From: Elymus sibiricus
Taxonomy: Eukaryota > Streptophyta > Magnoliopsida > Poales > Poaceae
DNA: 64,000 bases
Reading direction: 5' to 3'
Assembly: GCA_039707655.1 (NCBI GenBank)
Contig: CM077666.1
Location: 394,215,886-394,279,885, forward strand
The position numbers and the translations under genes are program-made. Shown here piece by piece: positions 1-8,955 of the stretch; position 1 is the first letter of the stretch; the number at the start of each line of letters is the position of its first letter. The notes beneath the pieces were generated by a model. It saw only the letters and a program-made list of their open reading frames with translations. It was not told where the DNA came from and did not search any database.

Positions 1-1108
1 CGGCAGTCAAGCTGAGATGCTCAACGGGGTGGACGACTCGAGTGGCGAGGCGGACTTCGGGGCCACGAAGGAGCCGCGGCGATCCGGCACCGACGAGTCC
101 TCCGCCTAGAGGGCCATTTTCTGCACCACCTCGTCGGCCCTGAATAGCAGTAATTAGATACTCCGCAGGTCCACCCACTAGGTGTATTTTAAACCTAGAG
201 GGTCTCGGTCGTGGGCCCTTTGCTAAGTATGCTTATGTATATGTTCTGTTAATGTACGCTCGCCCCCGCTCCCTTTCCTTTGACCTTATTCCTGCGCCCC
301 TTTCTTCTCGATCCTCTCCCCGCCAGCCGGACAGCTAAGAGCCGGTCTATAGCTAGGTCGAGGAGTCGGATCGACAGAGGGTGCACCATACTTAGGCTCT
401 TAGGGCGTGAGCGCGGGCAAACCCGTCGTCTGGCTGGCTGGCTGCAAACGGGGAGCCGGCCGGAGCACGGCCAATCGGCATGGCGACGAGCATTCGTGGG
501 AAACGGTTCAGCCGAGCCGGCCACCCCTCCTTAGCCGTTTTTCTATGTGAGTGCTTCCGGCCCTTGACTCTTGCTGGCCGGACAGCCGGGTTCCGATATG
601 TGGCCTTGTGGCGCAGAGAAGGTTCTAGGCGATGCACACACTATGTCCGCCGGCAGTGGAAGGTGGCCAGTGAGGTCCTGAGTCCCCGGGCCGGACGCGC
701 TGACCCGGCAGGGGAGGATCAAAGATGCGTAAGAGGCGCTTTAAACATGAAAACCTTCGACAAAAGTGAAGAGGGGGGAGTCCCCGAGCATAACTCGTGG
801 CACCTACTGCATTCATTCAAGAGCCAAAGGTGGCTACTTCGATACCGAAAGGGATGATATACACACACACACCATTCTCATTTTTCTTTGCCCAACATGG
901 AACCTTCTAGGCCGGAAGCAGCAGCCCCCGGGATTGGGCGGCTGTTCTCCGGCTGGTGACGACTTCCGTCGCTCCGGCCGGGGAGAGGATGGGGCTTCGA
1001 CTCACCCGTTGAAGATGTAGCAAGTGACGCCGCGCGGGACCTCACTGCCGCCGGGGGTACCTTCCCCAGGGGAAAGGTGTAGACCGACCAGCCGGGTCCG
1101 GGACCGAG

Positions 1109-2278
1109 TCACTGCTGGAGGGGGTGCCAGTACCCGGCCGCAGCATTGGGCAAGCCAAAGGGCCAGAAGACGCCGGGATACCCTTCGAGGGAGGCGGCCG
1201 ACGTCCTGGCTTGCTCAGCGGGACCCATGGCAGAGCCCTCGGGACGAAGACCGCCATCTGGGGGGAGCGCGGACAGGACCGCCAACCCCGGCACGTCCAT
1301 CCTCAGGTGGGGGAGCCGAGGCCTTGGCTCGGATCGGAACCGTCCGTCCCCAGCCATTAGTGCGAGAGCGCTCCTCCCTCGCACCGTCGCGCACGCGAAC
1401 CGCCTATGGGAGAGCTGGTCCAGCCTTACCCGTACCCGGCCTTTGCGTGGCGGCTTGGGGCATGCCGGGAGTGATTCGGCGGGTCGAGAGCCGATCCCAA
1501 GTGTGCTCATGCAGGCGCAGAGCCCCGCGATGCTGTCATCGCCGTCATGGGAATGCACGGACCTGACGAGGTGGTTGACAGGGGCGTCTTGCCGGCTTGG
1601 TCCGTCCGCGACCGGCGGCGCTTGTGGTGCGCCTCTGGGCGGCTGATTTGGCACGCCCGGCTGCCCGCGGGACACTGCCAGGAGCCGGTCGAACTGGCGC
1701 TTCTCCTCCGCGATGACCAGGGACTCGGCCAACTTCGAGCCGGCTTTCGCGCGTTCGACGGGCTTCCTGAAGTCCCCGACTATGGTTATGATCCCCTTGG
1801 GACCCGGCTTCTTCATCTTCAGGTAAGCGTAGTGGGGGATCGCCATGAACTTGGCCAATGCCGGCCGGCCCAGGAGCGCGTGGTAAGGGCTGCTCAGGTC
1901 CACCACCTCGAACCAGATCGGTTCGTGGCGAAAGTTGTGCGCGTCGCCGAACAGCACGTCCAGTCGGACCTTGCCAATTGGGGAGCAAGAGAGACAGGGC
2001 ACAATGCCATGGAAAGTAGTTCTGCTGGGTTGTAGCTGTTTCTCTTTGAGGCCTAGCTTGAGCATGGTGTCGCGGTAGAGGATGTTGATGCTGCTGCCGC
2101 CATCTATGAGCACCCGTGTGAAGTGGCAGGTGCGCCTCTTGGACACGAAGGTGGGGTCAAGGACGAGGGCGTAGCCGCCCGGCATGGGCATCACGGGCGG
2201 GTGGTCCTCCTGGCTCCAGGTGACCGGCCTCTCGGACCAGTGCATGTACTGGGGAACCGCGGGGATGACGGTGTTCAC
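1109..2278 (-). pseudogene. T1 retropepsin-like aspartic protease with degenerate tail
   Basis: A 389-codon open frame. Residues about 50-190 form a retroviral-type aspartic protease: the active-site strand reads VLIDGGSSINILY, and HALLGRPALAKFMAIPHYAY follows, the usual flap and C-terminal part in plant gypsy polyproteins. The enzyme would cleave the Gag-Pol polyprotein in the virus-like particle. The frame then reads QFDRLLAVS, normally just before the linker to reverse transcriptase, and the remaining ~170 residues are low-complexity Arg/Pro/Ala sequence unlike polymerase. The frame is separated from gag (2597-3745) by a frame change. It is a relic and probably not expressed. Confidence 0.75.
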
Positions 2279-2596
2279 CTCATGGGCATGTTTGCGGAGA
2301 CTGTGCTTGTCCTCCGATCGGCTAGTGAAGACGACGTAGGAGGCGTCCGGACGCGGGTAATCATCGCGGAGCCGGTTAGCGGCAGGAGCCGGTGCCGGGG
2401 CAGGGACCGGCTGGGCGGCTGCCGGAGGCGGCGGAGGCAGCGGAGGAGGTCAAGGGAGGGCGGCGCCCTTGCCCCGTGCCAGACGCTGCGTCCAACTGCA
2501 GTTCCACATTGTGTGCCCGAACGGCTTCGCTCCACTGTGATGTTTGCAGGGGGCGTCGAGCATTTGCTCGAAGGTGAGCTTGGGCTGCCAGGTTCC

Positions 2597-3745
2597 CTAG
2601 CTGGTTTGCCAGCACCGGGTGCCGCCTTGCTCGGCAGATGGTTCCTCCTCCTCGATGACCGCTACCTGCCGGCCACTGTAACGGTCGTCCGGCTGCTCGT
2701 CCTTGCACTTGTTGGCGTTGCTGTTCGGCTGGCGCGCGTTACCGTCGCCAGCCGGCTTCGGGACGGTCGGTGGAGCCGGGATCGGCTTGCCATCTGCGTC
2801 CACCGTAATCTTCACGCGCATCGCAGAGTTGGTCGTGGCATACTTGTCCGCCAACGCCATGAGCTCAGCCAGGGTGTCTGGCTCGTCGCACATCAGCCGG
2901 TGCTTGAGCAGGGTGCCATCCCGGCACCCGTCGATGAAGTACTGGACGGCCTGTACCTCGTGAACCCCCTCGCAGGAGTTGCGCAGCTCGGTCCACCGCG
3001 TGAGGAAGTCGCGGAGAGGCTCGTCCAGGCCCTGGACGCACATGGAGAGCTGGCGAGGCCGACCCGGACGCTTGTATGTGCTAGTGAAGTTATGTACGAA
3101 CGCATCCTCGAAGTCCAACCAGGAGTTGACGCTGCCAGCCCTTAGGCTGTTAAGCCATGTCCGGGCCGAACCGAGCAGCATGAGGGGGATGTAGCGGACC
3201 TCCACGCGCCTGTTGCCGCCGGCTATACCGACTACCATGGTGTAGTCAGTCAGCCAGTCTTCCGGCTTGGTGATGCAGATGTACTTGGGGGTGTCGTGCG
3301 GGAGCGTGAAACCCCTAGGGAAAGGCTCCTCGCGGATCCACGGGCCAAAACACGCCGGTCCTACCAAGCTTTCCTCCTCGAGCGCGAGCGAGCGGGCTAG
3401 CTGGTCGATGCGTCGGCGGGCGTCGTTTTCGTCAGGGATGTCCCGGGGTCCGAGCCGGCCCCCCATGTGTCCGCGGCCGACCTGCCCGACGGAACCCCAG
3501 TTTCCCCTGCCGTGCAGGCGGAGGCTGAGGGGCCTGTCGCTGGCGCGCCGAGTCGACCGGCTCCGCGTTTTGGCTCGTGACGGCCGGGGCATCCCGCCTT
3601 CACCGGAGCACCCGGCCGCTGCGCGCTCGCCCTCCTTGGCTGGCCGCGGGCGGGGAAGAAGCTTGCATGGTGTTTTAGGGGCGGTCGCCCCGACGCGGGT
3701 CGGCGTCTTGGCGCGGAAGAGCCGAGCCAGACTGCGCTGGCTCAA
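2597..3745 (-). pseudogene. T1 gag capsid region
   Basis: A 382-codon frame containing the retrotransposon gag domain that would form the particle core. Motifs include PKYICITKPEDWLTDY, then the capsid signature ARTWLNSLRAGSVNSW and DFEDAFVHNFTSTYKRPG, and the helix around LRDFLTRWTELRNSC. The N-terminal ~110 residues are Arg/Ser-rich and probably out of the ancestral frame. After the frame ends near 2597, a nucleic-acid-binding segment of the type FEQMLDAPCKHH can be read in another frame at about 2500-2590, so a frameshift separates capsid from nucleocapsid. Confidence 0.75.
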
Positions 3746-4001
3746 ACTGGTCCCGCAGCTGGTTAGCGGTGGCGATGAGATCTTGGATACACCGCTGGTG
3801 CTCCAATAGGGCTTCGCCTTCCAGGTGCTCGAGTTCGGCGGCGGCCGCCTGCGCCGCCCTCAGGTTCTGGTCGGGGGTGGCATAGACCGACCGATTGGCG
3901 CCGAAAAGCTCCCCGATGATGGCGCCATGTTGTCAGACCTCCCCGCGCCGGCTGGGCTCGACGCCAGGAGGCGTGAGGCCGTAGGCGATGTTGTGCTCGT
4001 G

Positions 4002-4541
4002 CTACACGGACTCGAGCCGGCGCTGCGCGTTGACCAACTCGTTGGCCTCGGTGAAAAGGCGCTTGCGGGAAGCCTCGAGCTCGGCCACAGCCGCTGCTGT
4101 GTCAGCGCCCGGTGCTATGGGGGTACGTAGATTCTGCAGTGTGGCCAGCAGCGGGTCGAACTGGCCGGCTCTAGCCGCATTCGTGGCGGTCGCCTCGATA
4201 GCACGCCTGGCGCGACCGGTAGTGGTGCTGGACTCGGTCGCGAGCACCTCCATGTGGACGCAGAGGCCGCTGGTGGCACAGCAGCCGCCGGTTGTTGGCG
4301 GGTCGGTGAACGTGAGCACCTCGTGGGGGTACTCGTCCCGCACGAGCGCGACGACGACGCACAGCCCGCCGAAGGGGACGATGGAGCCACTAGCTAGGAG
4401 GGCCGCGGCCGGCGTCTCGTTGGGGCCGGCGTGCTCAGGCACGCCAAGCGAGCCAATCAGGCCGTGCGCGATGCCCTCGCCGGTGGGAGTGAAGGGTCTC
4501 GTCCAGAACGAAACTCTGGCCGATGCCACGGACGGCCCCAT
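4002..4541 (-). pseudogene. T1 gag N-terminal fragment
   Basis: An open frame that begins at the PBS/ATG region beside the LTR and runs about 180 codons to a stop after AQRRLESV. The end is Ala/Glu/Arg-rich and looks helical (AAAVAELEASRKRLFTEANE). Between 3745 and 4000 the apparent continuation has stops and frame changes, so it is disconnected from the capsid domain. Assignment rests on position after the PBS and before capsid; no domain is recognised. Confidence 0.5.
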
Positions 4542-4554
4542 GGTGGGCGCCAAC
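4535..4554 (-). other. T1 primer-binding site
   Basis: Directly next to the LTR end, the minus strand reads TTGGCGCCCACCATGGGG. The same motif, with one change, sits beside the 5' LTR of T2. It fixes the element as minus-strand with its 5' LTR at higher coordinates. Confidence 0.7.
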
Positions 4555-5524
4555 TGTTGTGGTATTCTCACGGCAGATGCCATGGGTAGGCTAATCGAAC
4601 GTGGTTGGGGCCGGAGGACGTCGGAGGGTTCCGGAGGTGAGAGTAGGGACAAGCAGTGGACGACACACGATGTACCCAGGTTTGGGGCCCTCCGGGGGAG
4701 GTAACACCCCTAGTCCTGCCAACTCGACTAGATGGGTCACCAATCGAGCTACAATGGGTCTCCTGGAGCTGTTTAGGGTGGAGGAGGAAGAAGGTCTCGC
4801 TCTCTTCTCCGAGTTGAACGGTGGAGTGCTACGCGTGGGGGTCAGTAGTCGAATCCCTCTGCATGGAGGGCTCCCCGGGGGCCTTATAGGCCGGCTCCCC
4901 AGGGTTACAATCGTAATCTACCGGGTGCGGGGCCCCGCGCTCATCGTCTCATGCCGGACTATGGGACCCACCGGTTACTGGGGCCCGCTAGCTGCGGGTC
5001 CCGCCGACCGCTCGGTACTGCATCATGTCTTCGCCTACGTCATGGTCCGGCAGACACTGTTCTGCTACAGCGCCCCGCCGGGTCGCCGCCGCCGACCCCG
5101 GGCCGAGATATCCGGGCTCCCTGTAGCCATGCTCACCCGGTCTGCGGGGCGGCGCATGCTGTAGCCACGTTGGCTCCGTCGTGGGGGACGTCCCGTCACC
5201 TGGCCGGCTAGGGCCGTCGCCGGCTTGAGCTCTCGCCGCCTCCGGCATGGCCGATTCGGATTCCTTCGTCGTGCCTGGCCTTGTCAAGAGCCTTGAAGCC
5301 GACTGTTATGCAGGCCGGGCTGAGCTTTATCGAGGCGCCTGGCCGGGTTGAGGGTCTGTGGGCCGGCTGGGGAGCCGACCAGGTAGAAGGTCTTCGACGT
5401 GCCGGGCCGGGTCGTGGGCGACCGGGCCGGCTGGCGAACGGGCCGGATCGGGGAGTGTTGACCACCCCGGTGCTTTGAAAACGTCAAGCACCGATGACTC
5501 TACCCGGGGGTTATCCCCCTGACA
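4555..5524 (-). repeat. T1 5' LTR
   Basis: A 970-bp LTR; on the plus strand it starts TGTTGTGGTATTCTCACGG and ends GGGGTTATCCCCCTGACA, matching the TG...CA ends of the T2 LTRs (TGTCGTGGTATTCTC and GGGGGTCATCCCCCCGACA). A TATA-like CCTATAAGGCC lies on the minus strand near 4880-4890. The expected target duplication on the right is the five bases after 5524 (gatgc); its partner is outside the window. Confidence 0.8.
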
Positions 5525-5525
5525 G

Positions 5526-5829
5526 ATGCATCCCAACGCCAGCTCGCCGCCGACTACGCTCCTCGCCCACTTCAGCAATCGATTCGACGCCTACTACCTC
5601 CTCGGCAAGGTGTTTTGGTGTGGCTGCAAGTTCATCGCATTCACGACCTACAACATCTTCACCGACATCGAGAGCATCTTCCCCGCCGAAGACCGCATGC
5701 ACACTCTCCCCTATTAACTAGGCGAGGAAGAGCACGCGGAGTGAAGATGACGGCGGTGAAGGCCCAGGTGGAAGACGATGGTGAAGCAGCTGGTGAAGAC
5801 GCGGAGTTCATGTTCTGTTGCCCTAGCTA
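5526..5829 (+). pseudogene. Unrecognised coding-like fragment
   Basis: Right after the T1 LTR, GC-rich sequence with grass-like codon use opens a 63-codon frame (MHPNASSPP... to RMHTLPY, 5526-5717). Its core, LLGKVFWCGCKFIAFTTYN, is rich in aromatic residues and looks protein-derived. A second short run (from MTAVKAQVEDDGEAAG to the stop at 5828-5830) follows in another frame. T1 ends exactly at its start, so the 5' part may have been cut off by the insertion. I do not recognise the family. It may be the 3' end of a transposon protein or a captured gene. Confidence 0.35.
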
Positions 5830-5830
5830 G

Positions 5831-6865
5831 CTATATAGTGTTAGCTAGCTAGGGCTTTATTATCCCCCTTATATATATTGTGCTTTGTTCGATCGTGTGT
5901 ACCGCGTGAACTTTAATCTAGCTACCCTTAATTATATTAATGTTTTGTGTTATATATGTCGCGTGTTATATATCTATATATGTCATATGTCGCGTGTTTT
6001 GGGACAAAATTATGAGTGTTATATTAAGGGCTTATATTAATGTTGTGTGTCGTTATATTTATTTGTCCCAAGTTTTGGCACGGCTAATAATTTTGTTTTC
6101 GCGAATAAATACTGGTGGGTGTGCCAGCCACGAGAGCCCACAGCCGCGCGTGCCTCAGCTCCTCCTGGATTGGCTAATCTGTAAAAAAATAAAAATTGAG
6201 ATGGTGTGGAACAAAGTTTGGAATTAATTTCGGCCATATATATCATCAAAAAAAGCTAGAAAAGAAGAGCCGCTCGCAATGCTGAATTTGTGGGGTTCAT
6301 AGATGCCTATATAGTATACTCATTGGGCCATATCTCACTATTATTGGGCTAAATATATTGAGCCAAACTATTTATTGAATTCTCACTATTTATTGAATTA
6401 ATCTCACTATTATTGAGCCAAACTATTTAAAGAATTCTCACTATTTATTGAATTAATCTCATTGGGCCATATCTCACTATTATTGGGCCAAATATATTGG
6501 GCCAAAAAAGCTAGAAAAATGAGATGGTGTCCATTTGAAGTCTCACTATTTATTGAATTAATCTTCATATTTTTACATGAAGATGACTCAATCCAATAGT
6601 ATACTCATGAGCTAGCCAAACTAGCTAGGGGGTTCATGCATGCCACCACTGGCGGATCTAGGGGTGGGGTGGTGGGGGCCATGGCCCCCACATACAATTG
6701 GCAGAATTCAACACAAATATCAAGAGTTCACAAATATGAAAGCAACTCTCATAATTCAACACATAATGATGAAAACACAATCATAAATAATCCATTACAT
6801 CTGATAAATGAAGAAACACTAATATAGTTCAACACATAAATGATCTTTGCCCAATAACAAAGATT
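5831..6865. repeat. AT-rich region with dispersed subterminal-type repeats
   Basis: No gene seen. The motif ctcactatttattgaatta recurs at about 6380-6400, 6438-6457 and 6543-6560, mixed with repeats of the phrases tctcactattattg and gggccaaatatattg. The phrase aaaaaagctagaaaa occurs twice (about 6247 and 6505), and gagatggtgt occurs twice (about 6197 and 6521). Clusters of short repeats like this are typical of subterminal regions of DNA transposons. From about 6650 the sequence is the non-coding side of the GRF-finger gene. Confidence 0.55.
6529..6562 (+). repeat. Left arm of a 34-bp perfect inverted repeat
   Basis: This segment begins gtccatttgaagtctcac and ends ttgaattaat. It is the exact reverse complement of 8499-8532. 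The arms lie about 1.9 kb apart and enclose the GRF-finger gene. Confidence 0.85.
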
Positions 6866-7748
6866 CTACTCATCACAGGTATATTTTATCTTCTTGATCT
6901 TTGACGTGAACCCTTCTTTCTGTTTCAGCAGATCTTCAATCATGTACTCTAGCCTGTTCTTATCTTCCTTGAACTGATCCCTTTCCTTCTCTGCTTTCAC
7001 CAACAAAAACGTGTGCATGCTGGTAGCTGATGCATCAAGCTTCTTCTTCTCCTCCAATTCAGCTCTTGCATTAGCCAGAGCTTCTTCAGCTTTGGCCTTC
7101 AGGGCTAGTGTCACCTGATTTTCCTCAACCATTTGCTTAAGCTCATCTTGGGCATTCCTCAGGTCACAGTGAAGCTTCTCAATCTCATCTGTGAACTTAA
7201 ACCTTGTTACAACATTGTTGAAGGCATCATGAACTCTACCATCTCTCACTTCAGTGTACATTTCCCATAGCTTCGACAGGGATTTAATCAGTGGACTCAG
7301 CCACACAGGATCAACCCATTGCACAAAGTCACATTTGTCTCCAAACTACAATATATATGACAGAGCAGAATCTATTAGGAAATTACACAGCAAAAACTTA
7401 ATTTGAATGACTGTAAATAAGTTCATAGACCTCCCCTGAACAGGCCAAGAACCTCCTGCCAGTCCAACATCCTTCAAAAGAAACAAATTTGGAGGGCACG
7501 GAATTGCATTTACAATGGATAGGCTTATCTCCATCATCGGCTAATCCACTATAATCAGAATCGTACATTGTATTTGGACCCTAACAATACAAAGATCCAT
7601 AGTAAATAAACGGAAATCAGTGCTGAAATAAAAAATTCCCAAATCGATATGAACCCTAACCATAGATTGACGAGAATGCAACACTTACATCGATGCCAAG
7701 GGAGTTCGGGTCGGTGGAGGATTCCTCGTCATCGCCCGATGAAACCAT
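6866..7748 (-). CDS. GRF zinc-finger / coiled-coil protein, three exons
   Basis: Exons 7689-7748, 7431-7580 and 6866-7345 join into 229 codons with no internal stop. Both introns (108 and 85 bp) are phase 0 with GT...AG borders (GAT|GTAAGTG, TTGTTAG|GGT, GAG|GTCTATG, TTGTAG|TTT). The ATG is at 7746-7748. Residues about 42-82 form a GRF-type zinc finger: HCKCNSVPSKFVSF, then GRRFLACSGE, then FGDKCDFVQWVD, which gives the CxC...C...C ligands and the GRRF core. Residues about 110-225 are charged heptad sequence (KAKAEEALANARAELEEKKK), a likely coiled coil. GRF fingers bind nucleic acid, and grass genomes hold many such short proteins, often near transposons. The role is unknown; it could be a transposon accessory protein or a captured gene. 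Confidence 0.65.
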
Positions 7749-8498
7749 GCCGTCCTTGAGCGGCTACAGGAGATCTACGACGCTGCGGCGATGGAAAGTG
7801 ACGAGAAAAATGGCAGGGGAGAAGATGGGGACAGGAGTGGGAGCAGAGGAGGGGGACAGGAGTGGGAGCAGAGGAGGGGGAGGACGCTGTCTGAAACATG
7901 CCCCACATGTCATTGTGATCGCCGGCCCCACACACGGCCCATTCATCAGCCTCTCTCGGATTGCCTAGTCATACGCGGCCAATCATGTCGCAGAGACCAG
8001 CCTCTCGTGGATCGCCTCGCCATTCCTTCTAGAAAACCATATCTGACGGTTCTAGTTCGGTGCTAGGGTATGATCAAACGGCTATAGTTCGGTGCTAGGG
8101 TTTGGAGAGGGGTTTGGAGATGGTCAACAAGGTTTTGTAGGGTTTGACCAACATTCAAATGAGCATAACTAATTCAAAAAAAAATCGAAAAAATACAAAA
8201 CCGGCGCGCATAGTCGAGTGATATACTTTTGATAAAAAATAAACTTGGTCTATGGTTAGTTTTATGAAAAAACCTTCACAAAACAGAGCTACCTCGAATA
8301 ATGTTGCAGAGAGTTCAAGGCGCAAGTGAGAGGGGTTTAGGGTTTAGAATTAAAAAAAAATCAATAAAATCACAAATGCTTCATTATGGAGTGACTAAGA
8401 AGGATTTGAACTTACTTTTTCATTTTCATATTTTAAGCATGTTTTCTAATGGTTTTCTATTAAAGCGTAACTAATTAAAAAATATATTAAAAATGGAC
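7749..8498. other. Upstream region of the GRF-finger gene
   Basis: No further gene seen. On the minus strand this is the promoter and 5' leader side. It holds a 25-bp unit (core ggacaggagtgggagcagag) present twice in tandem at 7827-7876. About 8030-8400 is AT-rich with homopolymer A runs and short repeats such as cggttctagttcggtgctag / cggctatagttcggtgctag near 8045-8098. Confidence 0.5.
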
Positions 8499-8532
8499 AT
8501 TAATTCAATAAATAGTGAGACTTCAAATGGAC
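8499..8532 (-). repeat. Right arm of the 34-bp perfect inverted repeat
   Basis: Exact reverse complement of 6529-6562. Just inside and outside it, aatggacatta occurs twice (about 8492 and 8526), so the arm itself is flanked by a short direct repeat. Confidence 0.85.
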
Positions 8533-8955
8533 ATTATATAGATTGAATAGGTCTTAATAAAAAAAATATTTGGCTCATTTAGACAAGGTGAAAAAAAACT
8601 TGATTACAAATGGGGCTATTTACCCTAGCTTCAGAGCTCATTTTGAGCATTTGGAGCTTCGGAGCTCATTTGGAGCTTAGGATCTCATTTTGGAGCAAAT
8701 GTATAATAGTTTAGAAAACATTGCAACATCACACACAGAGCAATGGACTTCAAATGTTGGTTCAAATTTGATATTTGCCTTAAATTCAAATTTTGCCTCA
8801 AATTTGAATTCTACCACAAATTTGACATCAAAGTACAAATATCATTTTGCATTACTACACCTTACAAGTTTTCACAGTAGTTCAAAGTTCAAATTCAAAT
8901 ATTTGACTTGCTCCTTGCGTTCGCAGATGGCTTAACTGTCTTGCTCCTGGTTTCC
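8533..8955. other. 3' flank of the Mutator-like transposase
   Basis: No gene seen. Short repeats of the type ggagcttcggagctcatttg occur at 8630-8695, and a run of caaatttgaattc-like words at 8760-8910. On the minus strand this is downstream of the transposase stop. An arginine/lysine-rich continuation of the transposase can be read in another frame to about 8890. Confidence 0.45.

Larger units (their letters stand above)
1..4554 (-). mobile_element. T1: Tat-lineage Ty3/gypsy internal region, partial
   Basis: Internal part of a minus-strand LTR retrotransposon whose 5' LTR lies at 4555-5524; the 3' LTR is beyond the left edge. Reading leftward there are gag fragments and then an aspartic protease. 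The sequence then passes into GC-rich non-coding DNA at 1-1100 resembling the 3' region of nested element T2 (both carry a phrase like agccggtctgtagct). No reverse transcriptase, RNase H or integrase motif is visible, so pol after protease has been lost. Lineage is inferred from the gag type, the protease motif and the PBS. Confidence 0.8.

Noticed and set aside
1024..1646. Plus-strand open frames opposite the T1 protease
   Set aside because: Arg/Pro/Ser-rich shadows of the minus-strand gene and its GC-rich tail; no domain recognised.
2123..3145. A 340-codon plus-strand frame opposite T1 gag/protease
   Set aside because: Antisense of recognised gag and protease segments; the minus-strand reading has clear motifs.
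7693..8066. Plus-strand frames opposite exon 1 of the GRF gene
   Set aside because: They run through a tandem repeat and the leader of the minus-strand gene; the spliced minus-strand model explains the region better.
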